DNA of 64,000 nucleotides, from positions 4,082,743-4,146,742 of the forward strand of contig RQOL01000374.1 in assembly GCA_013076295.1 (NCBI GenBank), read 5' to 3'. The translations under genes were made by a program, and so were the position numbers. Each line of letters begins with the position of its first letter. Position 1 is the first letter of the stretch. Source of the DNA: Sanderia malayensis. Lineage: Eukaryota > Cnidaria > Scyphozoa > Semaeostomeae > Pelagiidae. Of this stretch, positions 1 to 10,579 are shown one piece after another. The notes beneath the pieces are model-generated. The model was not told where the DNA came from and did no database searches. It saw nothing but the letters and a program-made list of their open reading frames with translations.

Positions 1-335
1 TGAGCATTACATTTTCTGTTAGAAATTGGCCCTGGAAAGCACCTCGTATACAAAGTAAGACTCACACAGTCAACAAACACGCTTTTACTTTTCAGAAAAA
101 AAGAGTGACCAAAGCTGGAGAAGTTATAGTCTCATTTTGAGAGATACATGAAAGCAAGGTTATAAATGAAAACAAAGATGGTAGATAAAAGTTATTTAGT
201 TAAAATATTAATTAAAGAAAAAAACAACGACACACAAATCATCAAATGTGGTCACCATGTAAAAATTGCATAACACAGACATGTATGGAAATTGTAGTAG
301 ACCGGGCAGTGTCCGCTGAGGATGGAGGAGCGTAA

Positions 336-401
336 TGGATAGATAGATAGATAGATACATAGATAGATATATAGATAGATAGATAGATACATAGATAGAT
401 T

Positions 402-447
<46 letters not shown>

Positions 448-454
448 CAGATAA
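336..454. repeat. (GATA)n microsatellite
   Basis: Near-uninterrupted tetranucleotide run of GATA/TAGA units with a few GATT and GACA variants. The reverse strand reads open as repeating Leu-Ser-Ile-Tyr, which is an artefact of the repeat and not a gene. Flanking DNA at 1-335 and 455-950 shows no recognisable gene. Confidence 0.95.
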
Positions 455-954
455 ATAAGGCTATAAAAGTGATCAAATATAGTACAGATGAATAAAATGA
501 AAAAAGATCATTGATAAAATTGTAACGGAAAGAACAAATCTTGTTATATCTTCTGCAGTTCCAAATTTCTATTGGAATTCAGTCCAGCTTTACTCATTAC
601 AGCAGAATTAAAAGCTTGCCTTCACCAACAAAATATATGCTGCATCTTCTTATGGCCTTGCAACCGAAACCGTGTGAGAAACCTAATTCTTTTTACTTTT
701 CTTGAAATCACCAAACGCACCATGTTTTTCTTTAAAAAAGAACCATGATGTAATAAAGTTAAATATTTTATACAAGTTCTATTGCTGTTATTGCAAGTAA
801 TGTGTAACAACTTTACTCATATGAAAAACTGTTCGTAAAAGACCCAGTAGAGACTTTTTTCAGAAACTATATTTACACTCAAAAAAGTAAAACCTAAAGA
901 CAGGCTGACAAAAAAAGAAAACCTCTGATGACTCACTGGGTTGGTAAACACCAT

Positions 955-1078
955 GCATAGACACTTCTCCACACTGTCTAGACTGTTCACGCTATACACC
1001 CTCTCCACATTTTCCACACTCTCCACATTCTCCATGCTGTCCACGTCATCCACACTATATTCACATAATCTCTCCATA
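955..1078. repeat. Degenerate 9-12-bp tandem repeat (TCCACA-rich)
   Basis: Imperfect tandem units of the form tccacact/tccacatt/tccatgct/tccacgtc. The minus strand is open and reads as Val/Ser/Asp/Asn-rich repeats, but this is simple-sequence coding rather than a protein family I recognise. Confidence 0.6.
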
Positions 1079-1635
1079 ACCCCCACCATCCCATGTACTT
1101 AAATATGGGTATAGTAATATAGACTTCAAGTTTACTTCATTGCCTATATGATATTTCCCACATTTTCTCATTGCCATGGAATAAGAACTTTGTGGCTCTG
1201 CCCTGGGACTGGGCCACACATACTCACCAACCACGAGCAATTTAACTCCTTACTGTCCTTGTTTCTTTTTATTTTTCTCACCCCTTATAATTTCCTAGAT
1301 GTCCTTGCTTGTGTAACGATTATTAGTATTATTGGAAATATTATTATTATTACTATTAGTGTGCGACTGTATAAAACTTGAGAGTCATGTGCATCTGACA
1401 ATGAATCAGATGCATGTGACTCTAACACAAATATGTATGTTGTAATTGTAAGCTGAGATTCAGATTGGTGATTTTGAGACACAAAAGGTTGTTGTATTTA
1501 TCTATTCGTCTTTGTTCTGGCGAGTCCGAATACGTTACAATGGTGACAGAGCTACAGAGCAGGCAACAAGTTTATCGCAGTTACCAATTCGTTATGGCAT
1601 AGATTACACCGGAACAATATGATTCTGGCGGTTTT
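1079..1635. other. Unassigned stretch upstream of gypsy relic 1
   Basis: No gene is seen. The stretch lies directly before the gag-like region of a Ty3/gypsy relic and could include its 5' LTR and leader. The sequence near 1540 (atggtgacagag) resembles the region just inside an LTR, but I cannot define LTR edges because no second LTR copy is visible in the window. Confidence 0.3.
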
Positions 1636-1639
1636 GTTT

Positions 1640-2378
1640 CTTGGCTTCTCCAGTTTCATTGCTGTGCCCCGCTAATGGATGGAAGGATGCAGACAAGCGC
1701 AAGATTCTTCCTGCCTTACTACGTGGCCCTGGCGCCACCTACTATCATTCGCTGGTGGGGGATCAGAGAGGTACGTATGCTGATCTCACGAAAACTTGAC
1801 TGCCACACTGTGCCTGCCACGCTGTGCCCTTTTCTGACTTCGAGCAACAAATTTTACGCCCCAATGAGGACCCCTCTCTCTTTTTATGGGATCTGAAAGA
1901 AATGCTTCGCAAGGCTGATACTGCACTACAAGATGATGATCCGCATCTCATGCTGCGGGCCCCAGTCATGATGGCTCCGTGGCCGCCTCGATTACCCAGC
2001 TGACCGCTACTGTCACTGCGCTGCCGTTGACAAGAAAGAATTGCGGGCTGCATTCGCTCCACCGGACGGCCCTGCCACTCCGCACCTTCAATCATGTCCA
2101 ACGTCTTCGTCAGGAAACTTCTGCAACACTGGATTCCGTGGTGGTGGAAGATGGCTACACTTACATGTCAAGGACGCAATGCCTCACAACGAAGCCCGCA
2201 ATGTTTCAATTGCCATATGCCTGGACATTTTGTGAAGGACTGTCTGTGGGACTCCCAATGTCAATTGTGTTACGATTGGGGACACACCACCCAGGCTTGT
2301 GCCAACAATAGTGGACCACAGAATGAGCATGATGAACGAGGTATGTATTCTTTAAACTTTAACGGGGTGCCTCAATGA
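1640..2378 (+). pseudogene. Ty3/gypsy relic 1: Gag with two zinc knuckles
   Basis: Decayed Gag of an LTR retrotransposon, the protein that packages element RNA into particles. A capsid-like stretch reads from about 1655 (ANGWKDADKRKILPALLRG) but changes frame and is broken by stops. The last part is open from an ATG at 2094 to a TGA at 2376-2378. It holds two CCHC zinc knuckles, CFNCHMPGHFVKDC and CQLCYDWGHTTQAC, which bind nucleic acid in retroelement nucleocapsids. Protease and reverse transcriptase relics follow on the same strand, so this is the 5' end of the same element. Certain as a retroelement Gag; the exact clade is inferred from the downstream RT. Confidence 0.8.
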
Positions 2379-2389
2379 AGGGCTGGGTT

Positions 2390-3170
2390 GAAGGTCACCA
2401 CTTAATTTGTATCATTTCTCAAAACATGCAACCTCCTTGGTCTGATCAGCCCCTCATTTTTTGTTCCTTGGGTGGCATGCAAGTCCAAAATAAGTAGCAA
2501 GCCTTAATTGACATGGGTCAATGAAGTCCTTTATTTCTCGCCAAATTGTTACGAACAATTTAGGCCCAAACAACTTCTTCATGCCACTGACCAGCAATGT
2601 TATGGTATCACTGGCCAACCTCTTCTGGTACAGGGTGTAATACGGACTGGACTCTCCTTTTCAGACAATGGTCGTATTTCATACCCAGTCAATTAAGTCT
2701 GTAAACTCTTGCTACTTAACTCAATCTTTTGATAGAGGACCTGCCCCTGTTTACCTTAACAAGAAGTTCTAGTAATGATCATTTAGGTATGATAGTCCCC
2801 ATTTCAGAAAATGATGTAGATTTGCCCTAACACGTCTTTCCAGCTTATTCAGTTAGTCACGCTGATAACCCTTCTATTTTAGTGTGTTTGATTAATGTTG
2901 CTATTTTCGATACAGAATTGCCTGCTGGGATGAAAGCTGGTGAATTCTGTCCCATTGTGGAATCTCCTCTTCCCTCAGTAAGTACCCAATTATCTCTAGT
3001 TAGTGCCAGATCTACATTGATACCTCCTAAGCTTCTCAAACAATTAGAAGATTCCATCAGTCCATCTTTAGCCCTTTCTCAGCGGGACACCAAATTACGC
3101 ACCCCGCTACACTATTCAGATGTTGTTGATGACATAGTCCTGGGTCATACTCATGTGGTCACTCACAAAA
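2390..3170 (+). pseudogene. Ty3/gypsy relic 1: protease/linker part of Pol (left piece)
   Basis: Broken coding sequence between Gag and reverse transcriptase, interrupted by stops and frame changes. The last piece, open from 2882 up to the Helitron border at 3170, is the linker just upstream of the RT. It ends in the residues VVTHK followed by a split Ile codon. That codon and the frame continue exactly at 4314, on the far side of the inserted Helitron, which shows that both pieces belonged to one Pol gene before the insertion. No clear catalytic D[ST]G survives. Confidence 0.65.
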
Positions 3171-4313
3171 TCTAATATATATATTCTGCGGAGGTCATGT
3201 GATGACGCACTTTCTTGCCAAAAACAATAGATTCGACCCGAAACAATAGGTCGAACTCCCAAAAACAATCGGTCGAAATGGCGAACGAGGTATCCATAAA
3301 GGCTTTTTTCGAGGCCCTCAATCTTCCCTATTTTTAAGTGAGCTGTTCCTTGCCGGCTGAACCAGAAAGTTATCTATATGAGAGCTTACAGTTTCGACTA
3401 AAAGGTTAGAAAATTCTTTGTTTAAAGTTCGCCTAATTGCCTATCACGAAAAGACAACGGTTTACGCTTTCAAAACTTGCAAATTCGAGTCGCGAAATCC
3501 ATTTTCGCACAAAGCATTCGCTGTTCACGTGACGCGTTTCGCCTCTTGCTGCAATTTGATTGGCTTTTTTGCATCTTCACGTGAACAGTCACGTGTTTTT
3601 CGTTATCATGCAAATTAGCCCTCGGGTTGAACAGCAGGTACTTTTGGAGAAGACGTGTGTTTTTGTTTTCGACACAAAAGATAACGGGGCGCCTTTCAAA
3701 GTATTTTACGACCTGAATTATCTTTGTAAAGACTTGCTAATTGTTTGAGAGACCTCTGGAAAATTACAGGAGACAATTGAGAACACAGGTGATAGTTTTG
3801 TTTTGTTTTTTGAATGAAATAGTTCTAAACTTTGTAGTATTCGACCGCCATTGTTGCTTCGGCATACTGTGACGCTTAGGCCTAATTTCAATAAGCCCAA
3901 AGTTTTAATAAACGAATTATGATAAGGGATTATCAGGTGAGCGGAGCGAGCCAAACTGTTGTAAGAGGAGTAGGTAGAGGCATGAGCGTTAACGAATGCA
4001 GCACACGAAGTGCCCCTTCTCAGTCTATGTTTCTTGATAATAGATGGACAGGCGAGCACAGCGAGCTAACCCATTGTATGTGGGGTTGAAAGAGGCATGA
4101 GCGTAAGCAAGTGCAGCGCCTGAAGTGCGCCCTATCAGTCTATATTTCTTGATAATAGATAGACAGGCAAGCGCAGTGAGCTAACCCATTGTACATGGGG
4201 TTGAAAGAGGCATGAGCGTAAGCGAATGCAGCGTACAAAGTGCGCCAACCACATTAAGTTTTTTCACTTGCCCCCCCTCCGGGAAGCGAGCAAATGCGAG
4301 CGCCCCCGGCTAG
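3171..4313 (+). mobile_element. Non-autonomous Helitron (copy A) inserted in gypsy pol
   Basis: A 1,143-bp element with the 5' terminus TCTAATATATATATTCTGCG and the 3' terminus ...CCCCCGGCTAG, flanked by A (3170) and T (4314). This is the classic Helitron signature: 5' TC, 3' CTRR, A|T target, no target duplication. It has no coding capacity. The body contains a G+C-richer 5' half, shared with copies at 24479-25270, 25271-26379 and 26688-28967, and a 3' half with about three degenerate copies of a roughly 114-bp unit (gagcgcagcgagctaaccca type). Removing it restores the gypsy frame without loss or gain of a base, which fixes both ends. Confidence 0.9.
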
Positions 4314-4940
4314 TTGATAGAGACAATGCCACCCCTATCAGACAATATCCTAGACGATTACCATATGCTTACAGAGAGGAGACAAGACACCAAATCTCAG
4401 ATATGCTACAGCAAGGGGTAATCCAACAAAGTCATTCTCCCTGGGCCTCTCCCATTGTACTAGTCAAGAAAAAGGATGGCTCTTTTAGATTTTGTGAAGG
4501 TTATCACAAACTAAATGCAGTCACACAGAGAGATGCTCATCCGTTGCCTAGGGTTGAGGACTTACTGCATTCACTTCAAGGGGCTTCATTATTTAGTACA
4601 TTAGACCTTCGATCTGGCTATTGGCAAATGAGTATGGAGCCCAAGGACAGAGAAAAGACCAAACCGATTGTGGGAGTTTATTTGTATGCCACTCAGGGTT
4701 TCTAATGGGTGTGCTACATTTCAACTTGCCATGGAAATTCTTTCAGGCTTAACTTATGAAACCTGCCTCTGTTATTTTGAAGATGTTATCATTCCCTCAG
4801 ACTCCTTAGAGCAACATTACGAGCGCTTATCTCTTGTGTTAGAACGACTTTGCCAGCATCACCTACTTGTCAAAGCATCTAAGTGTAAATTTGGGGCTGA
4901 CAGTGTACAATGTTTGGGTCACGTGGTTTCAAAAGCTTCA
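4314..4940 (+). pseudogene. Ty3/gypsy relic 1: reverse transcriptase
   Basis: The RT domain of an LTR retrotransposon, which copies element RNA to DNA. Visible in order are the start of the palm and fingers (WASPIVLVKKKDGSFRFC), the LDLRSGYWQ motif, and after a frameshift near 4670-4700 the region SNGCATFQLAMEILSGL, then CYFEDVIIPS. The active site is F-E-D-V instead of the expected Y/F-x-D-D, so a catalytic Asp is lost. The sequence ends at GHVVSKA near 4935 and unrelated DNA follows, so RNase H and integrase are missing. This is a dead 5' fragment of a Ty3/gypsy (Metaviridae-like) element. Confidence 0.9.
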
Positions 4941-4944
4941 GCCT

Positions 4945-5246
4945 CCCTTATTTCTCCTATCTTTCCTCTTCCCTTCCTGGGTAGGGTTGTGTTTCCAAAA
5001 GCTGAAGTTTCTGGAAAGGAATACCTCTGTATCGTAAAGTATATGCAATGATGATGTTGGGCTTCTGCGCCTCTTTCTCGATGTATCTGAAAATAGTGCA
5101 GATATCAACCATGAAAGCAGTGAGCCATGTTTGCAATCCATTGGATTTCCAGATCTCATGAAGCCTTTGGCTTGTTTTGACCTCTTTCTTGTTACATTTT
5201 CCAGTAGGGGCACTGGTAATCTTTTTCCAATGATGAATGCAACCGT
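4945..5246 (-). pseudogene. Fragment of a repeat-associated protein (minus strand)
   Basis: The minus strand is open and reads CNKKEVKTSQRLHEIWKSNG and then LTAFMVDICTIFRYIEKEAQ. This resembles a family of uncharacterised proteins that are multicopy in cnidarian and fish genomes and that also carry a PIN/FEN-like segment such as the one at 5916-6500. It abuts the outer end of the palindromic element at 5247. No start codon, full domain or function can be assigned. I hold the family link only weakly. Confidence 0.35.
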
Positions 5247-5915
5247 CTAGACAGGGTTTTTTCCCCTGCAATCTAGCAAAGTTGGTAACCTTGGGGTTTT
5301 TGCTTGAAATGTACTAAACAGTGGTCAGGGAATATAAATCCAAGATGGGCCTTCAAAAATTTTCACCGGAAGTGGTTGTAATTAAGCCCTAATTAGGGCT
5401 AATTAAGTCAATTATCAAAGTAGCTATTTTCCAAATGTGAATGGCTTATCTTGTAGAACTAACAATACTGAGCAAAATTTTCTTTTACTGCATTCCGATA
5501 CAACCTACGGATTTGGAGCTAGAGCCATTTAAAGCATTGTGACGTCATCAAAATGGCGCCAATAAAATTTTTCAAATGCATTTGAATTCATAATTTTTAA
5601 AGTTCCTCACACCAGGAAATACAAAAAGTAATTAATGTATGAAAGTTTATGATCACCACAAACACTTTGCTTCGTTTTTAATTGGGTAAAGAAGCATAAA
5701 CCTCATCTCCACAAACAGTAAGTAAAACATAAGAAACACTGAAAGTTGTAAAAAGTAATATTGAACCGCGACCCTGAGTCTGGTTATGGCATCCAGTCTG
5801 AACCATCGCTATCAACGCTTGAGTTGTCATCAAAATATGTATAATTTGCCTCCATTTCTTCTTCACTGATCTCTCAAAAGGCACTCGACTCGTTTTACAT
5901 GGCAGTCTTTCAGAT

Positions 5916-6500
5916 ATGAATGTTGTGGTCATTTCAAAAGACACAGACGTTCTCTTGCTGATGCTGCATGCCTTTGCAAAAATCAAGCCAAATGGAAAGT
6001 GGTTCATGAAAATTGACCAAGAGAAGTATGTGAACATAGAGAAAATCGTCACGCATTTTGGAACTGAGCTGGCAACGAAACTTCCCCATCACATTCATGC
6101 TGTCACTGGTTGTGGTGCGACACCTAACCCGTATGGAGTAGGCAAAGTCTCTGTGCTGCGCAAATGTATCAAGGATAGACGAGCAATATCACTACTGGAT
6201 GCGATCGGTCAAGGAAAAGAAATTACTGAAATGGCAAGGAAAAAAGAAAAACGCTGTGAAGCTCATTCAAACTATGTGTTACAGTGGAAAAGAGGACGAA
6301 TCACTTATGGAAACACAAGTTCGCCTGTACACAAGAAAGAAGACCAAATCTTCGCAAAGCATGCCTGCAGATCCAGACTCTATGAAGCAAAATGTGAAAC
6401 ATATTCACCATCAAATTTATTACTGGTTGAGATTTCAGGATTTAATGATTGAAGAAATACGGTGCATTGAACATGGGTGGAAATTTGATGAAGAAAAATA
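5916..6500 (+). pseudogene. PIN/FEN-nuclease-like multicopy protein fragment
   Basis: Coding fragment reading VVVISKDTDVLLLMLHAF and, about 50 residues on, HHIHAVTGCGATPNPYGVGK. The pattern of acidic 'DTDVL' followed by 'TGC...GxGK' is seen in FEN1/PIN-like nucleases and in a large family of uncharacterised repeat-borne metazoan proteins. A frameshift near 6300 moves the C-terminal part (KHIHHQIYYWLRFQDLMIEE...HGW) into another frame, and that block matches the C-terminal tail of the same family. A further exon-like piece follows at 6612-6744 and continues in frame beyond the MITE at 7373. It is a decayed gene within the palindromic element. The molecular function is inferred from the motif only. 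Confidence 0.5.
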
Positions 6501-6611
6501 ACTTGTTCCAGTTTGGTTTGAAGGTTTGTTGATTCAATATTTAGCTCTTAAATTCTATATTCACAAAGTTTGTGTAATACACTCAATTTATTGTTTACTT
6601 ATTTTAAGGTC

Positions 6612-6744
6612 CGAAAAAACCTGATTTCAAGAAAGAAGGTAAAAAAGAACTGCAGAGAAAGCGCCGCATAGAAGGAGTCACAGATGAAGAAGCGATGGCC
6701 TTTGGAGAAATCACTGAAGAAGAAATGGAGGCAAATTATACATA
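6612..6744 (+). pseudogene. 3' exon of the same multicopy gene (split by a MITE)
   Basis: Acidic coding block (KKPDFKKEGKKELQRKRRIE, then DEEAMAFGEITEEEMEANYT). It is interrupted after a TA by the pogo-type MITE at 6745-7372 and resumes in frame at 7375 as FDDNSSVDSDGSDWMP before a TAA near 7432. The left arm of the palindrome carries the same coding end uninterrupted on the minus strand (about 5779-5880). It is probably the last exon, because a TTTTAAG-type acceptor precedes it at about 6609. Confidence 0.5.
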
Positions 6745-7372
6745 CAGTGGAATCCCGCTATAACGAACCCTGTTTATAACGAACTTCCCGCTATTACGAA
6801 CTAAAACTCCTGTCCCTTGGATTTTGGGAAGTAAATCCTACTGTAAATACTCCCTGTATAACGAACCCTGGATATAACGAACTTTCGTTATTACGAACCA
6901 AACTACCGATCCCCTGACTACCAATACCCTCGATGAAACGAATTGTTGAGAAAACTTATCGCGATGGCGTGCGGGGCTAGATACGTAAATATGGTTTTAA
7001 TCATAATCTAACCGGCTTATTCCTTTCGCCCAAAATTTGATACGACATCAAAGTATAAAGTATGGATGGCGAAAGTGAAGAAGAATGTGAAGTAATAAAG
7101 GAAGAAGTTGTGCAGCCACCAACGAAGAGTGAAGTTTTTCAAGCTCTTGATGTGCTTCAAACAGCGAGCCTTTTTTGCGGAAATAGGGAACAAAATGCGA
7201 AGAAGATCAATTCATTTTCGAAATTATAAGACTTAGCAACGACACAAACAGACATTCTGGCCCATTTGCATTTGAAATTTTTTATAAAAATTTCCCTTCT
7301 GTACAACGAACTCCCGCTATTGCGAAATATTCTCTCAGTCCCTAGAGAGTTCGTCATATCGGGATTTCACTG
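6745..7372. mobile_element. pogo/Tigger-type MITE
   Basis: A 628-bp insertion beginning CAGTGGAATCCCGCTATAAC and ending ...TCGGGATTTCACTG, flanked by TA on both sides (6743-6744 and 7373-7374). The ends and the repeated 'ataacgaac' blocks are typical of pogo/Tigger elements of the IS630-Tc1-mariner superfamily. It has no transposase. The empty target is preserved in the left arm of the surrounding palindrome (about 5830-5875), so the insertion came after the inverted duplication. Confidence 0.9.
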
Positions 7373-7963
7373 TATTTTGATGACAACTCAAGCGTTGATA
7401 GCGATGGTTCAGACTGGATGCCATAACCAGACTCAGGGTCGCGGTTCAATATTACTTTTTACAACTTTCAGTGTTTCTTATGTTTTACTTACTGTTTGTG
7501 GAGATGAGGTTTATGCTTCTTTACCCAATTAAAAACGAAGCAAAGTGTTTGTGGTGATCATAAACTTTCATACATTAATTACTTTTTGTATTTCCTGGTG
7601 TGAGGAACTTTAAAAATTATGAATTCAAATGCATTTGAAAAATTTTATTGGCGCCATTTTGATGACGTCACAATGCTTTAAATGGCTCTAGCTCCAAATC
7701 CATAGGTTGTATCGGAATGCAGTAAAAGAAAATTTTGCTCAGTATTGTTAGTTCTACAAGATAAGCCATTCACATTTGGAAAATAGCTACTTTGATAATT
7801 GACTTAATTAGCCCTAATTAGGGCTTAATTACAACCACTTCCGGTGAAAATTTGTGAAGGCCCATCTTGGATTTATATTCCCTGACCACTACTTAATATA
7901 TTGCAAGCAAAAACTTCAAGGTTACCAACTTTGCTAGATTGCAGGGGAAAAAACCCTGTCTAG

Positions 7964-8458
7964 TCTAAGTTGTGTAGGGCAGCTTCACAGATTTGAATGA
8001 GGTACTGTGCAATGCATATCTCATGGTGTGGAGAAAAGGTTTTCATTGTAGCCTTGATGTTCTTTAACTCTTGTACGCAGCTCAGATGTATGGTAATATG
8101 TAGCAACACTAATCACATTACAATTCCATATTTTGAGTTCCGGAATGGATTTGATTACATCTTTCATAGCCAAGTCAGATCTATCTATCTACAATTATAC
8201 TAATTGCCTTCTGAAAAGAAGCTTAACACTAGCGTCTAAATAAATTATTATAGATAAATTATTTTCTAAGTTTTAAGTTAAAGGAAATCTAAGCATATAT
8301 AAGCCAGTGAAAATAACTGCAAATATTGGTTTAAAAGGTGAAACTGAAACACTTTAATATGCTTAGTTTTCCTAAAGCTATATTACAGTAAAATAAGACT
8401 CTTTTTTCTAACATATAGTATTACAGTAAGGTAAGATTTTTTAACGTGTCTAGGTATG
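7964..8458. other. No gene seen
   Basis: AT-rich spacer between the palindromic element and a LINE 3' fragment. A short inverted similarity (aaactaagcatatataag and its complement near 8287-8365) suggests a small decayed element. No coding sequence is supported. Confidence 0.4.
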
Positions 8459-8990
8459 TCATTGAGCAAATCTTTCATATTTCAAATCCTGCACTCTGCT
8501 CTTGAAAACTGCCAGCGTTTGACTGTCAGTCACATTTGGATTTAAGCCTCTGCATTGTATAATAATATGTGGCAGGAACGAGAACTTAAAATAATCTGTT
8601 TTGGTTTGATGCTGTATTAGTATTCCATTTCTAACAGAATATTTCAGATGATCTTTAAGTTGGGTCGAGACAAGTTTATGTATGACCTTATATAACATTG
8701 TCAGCCTGGCGTCAACTCTACGCTGTTCTGCTGTTCTAAGCTGCGCCATCACAGTGACTGGAGCATATCAGAGACACTGGATATATTATTATGATGACCT
8801 GTCACCCATCTTGCAGCTCGGCATTGAACCATTTCAATTTGATTAACAAGACAATGATTTCTTATTGATCCAGTGTATTCATCTGATGTTGCTTTCACTA
8901 AGGCTTTGTATGCTTGCTCTTTAATTTTTGCCGAATTGACTTTCAAATTTCTTTTTACAAAACCAAGTGTTCTATTGGCGGCTGCAGTAA
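8459..8990 (-). pseudogene. LINE ORF2 C-terminal fragment (CR1/Jockey-like)
   Basis: The minus strand reads KIKEQAYKALVKATSDEYTG, then MVQCRAARWVTGHHN, then after a frameshift near 8750 EQRRVDARLTMLYKVIHKLV and a Phe/Tyr-rich tail. This is the typical C-terminal region of non-LTR retrotransposon ORF2, downstream of the RT palm (pattern KxQRRAARxVTG...QRRxxARLxMLYKIVH). The RT and endonuclease are absent, which fits 5' truncation during target-primed insertion. It is dead. Confidence 0.8.
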
Positions 8991-9189
8991 TTTTACTTAT
9001 GCGATTGGCATTTTACTGATCAATGACAGGCACACCAGAAATTTAATGTTACATGCTGAACATATTCCTCCATTCCTACCCAAATACCTGTTGACCTTCC
9101 AGTGTTCGCTGACTCAGTTGTAAGACCAACACGTTTATCGGATAGTTCCTGTTTTGAAATCCCTAGGTCATTCAATGACTCTGACCATC

Positions 9190-10040
9190 CTTAAAAGGTG
9201 GTCAGAGTACATTGAAGAGCTGTATGTATCACAACGAAAGAGGCCCACCCCCAATTATCAGAAATGCAGAAAAGGGCTCTCCAATCCTCAAGGACGAGGT
9301 TCGTAGCACACTCCAAAAAATGGCAAGGCCTCAGAGCCTGATGAAGTCCCATCTGAACTCATCACTGCTCTTGGAGAGTTTGGAATTACAGAAGTTACAA
9401 AACTTCTCAATACCATCTACGATACGGCAACACCCCCAGATGATCTGAAAAAGTCGCTCTATAGTGCGCTGCTCAAAAAACCCGGAATGGTAAAATGCGA
9501 CCAACACAGGACCATAAGTCTGATGAGTCATCTAACAAAAGTTCTTCCCAGAGTGACTATGTGTAGAATGAGAGACAAAATCCTGCCTGAAATTTCAGAA
9601 ACACAATTTGGATTTATGGCAGACAAGGGTACAATAAATGCCATATTTGCTCTCAGGATGCTCATGGAAATAGCCGTGGAAGTTTAAACAGATTTGTATC
9701 ACTGTTTTAGAACAATTACAAAACATCCTACAAACAAGTTACAGAAGAAAGTGAGAACAAAGGGTGACAACTAAATGCAAAGAAAACAGAGTGAATGGTT
9801 ATTTGAAAAAAGCTAATTACGTAAGTAGCTTCACAATAACTCATGATGTAAAATGTGACACAAAAATAAAGAATAGTATGGCAATGCCAAAAGACACATT
9901 TAGCAACAGATAGCCTCAACAAATTGGCATCAAAGAAAGAATACAACAACAATGAACTGATTAGAAAGGCTGACAACAGAAAATAGTGAAAGTCCATGAC
10001 CACCTATGTCTGCAGCAGACCTGGCACATGAAGAAGAAGA
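9190..10040 (+). pseudogene. Non-LTR retrotransposon RT fragment
   Basis: Plus-strand pieces match the N-terminal part of a LINE reverse transcriptase: KGSPILKDEVRSTLQKMARPQ (frame 1), then CDQHRTISLMSHLTKVLPRV and SETQFGFMADKGTINAIFALR (frame 2). These correspond to RT motifs 1-2 before the FADD box. Several frameshifts and stops are present, and the catalytic FADD region is not found. A (GAA)n run at 10028-10045 may be the element's 3' tail. It belongs to a different family from the neighbour at 8459-8990. Confidence 0.65.
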
Positions 10041-10059
10041 AGAAGGTCATTCAATGATT

Positions 10060-10570
10060 TCACAAGGGCCCCCAAAATGCCTCTGGCATCACGTTTTTCT
10101 GCTTTACTCACAGAAAGGAATCTAGTTTCAATTTGCAGTGGAACATTGACAGAGTTGAACCAGAGAATAATGTTGCTTTGTATTCACAGAACCATCCATT
10201 TGTACAGAAAAATATATGCTATCTTTCACCTCTCCACCAAGGGCATATTTTTCAGACTTTCCTAATATATTCAGCATTTCTGCATAATGCATTGGGTCTC
10301 TGTAATGGAACTGAGCAGAACTTGGTTGGCATGGTGAAAAATTCACTGCTTCTGCTTGGCCATACATTTTCAGCTGCTGCTCAGCATGCAAGCCAGCTAA
10401 GTACTTTGACGGCCATGACCAAGCAGCAAGTGTCAAATTTTTACTGTCATTGTATACCGCCTCTGCCATCCCAGTTAATGTTTGCAGTAAAGTGGAGTCA
10501 ATTGATTTTAGCAGTTTAATCCATGGGTGCCTATTGTCTTTGGGATTCCAAAGGCTCTGCAACTCTCTTT
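10060..10570 (-). pseudogene. hAT-like (ZNF862-type) transposase fragment
   Basis: The minus strand is open for about 144 codons and contains KYALGGEVKDSIYFSVQMDG followed by SVNTKQ. This resembles the 'F.....DGSTD' segment around the first catalytic Asp of ZNF862-like hAT transposases common in cnidarians. No other catalytic residue can be placed. It lies next to, but seems separate from, the Mutator-like fragments that follow. Confidence 0.35.
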
Positions 10571-10579
10571 CTTTCTACA

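Larger units (their letters stand above)
5247..7963. mobile_element. Large inverted-repeat (palindromic) element with internal gene fragment
   Basis: The left arm 5247-5882 is the reverse complement of the right arm 6698-7963 once a 628-bp MITE (6745-7372) is discounted, giving arms of about 635 bp at high identity. The outer ends read CTAGACAGGGTTTTTTCCCC on the left and the complement on the right. The arms contain the 3' end of a gene whose internal part lies between them on the plus strand. No target duplication is evident. It could be a fold-back element or an inverted duplication of the 3' end of a multicopy gene. Confidence 0.75.

Noticed and set aside
252..476. Leu/Ser/Ile/Tyr repeat protein
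   Set aside because: Encoded by the (GATA)n microsatellite.
8287..8365. Short inverted similarity as a MITE
   Set aside because: Too short and imperfect, with no duplication flanking it.
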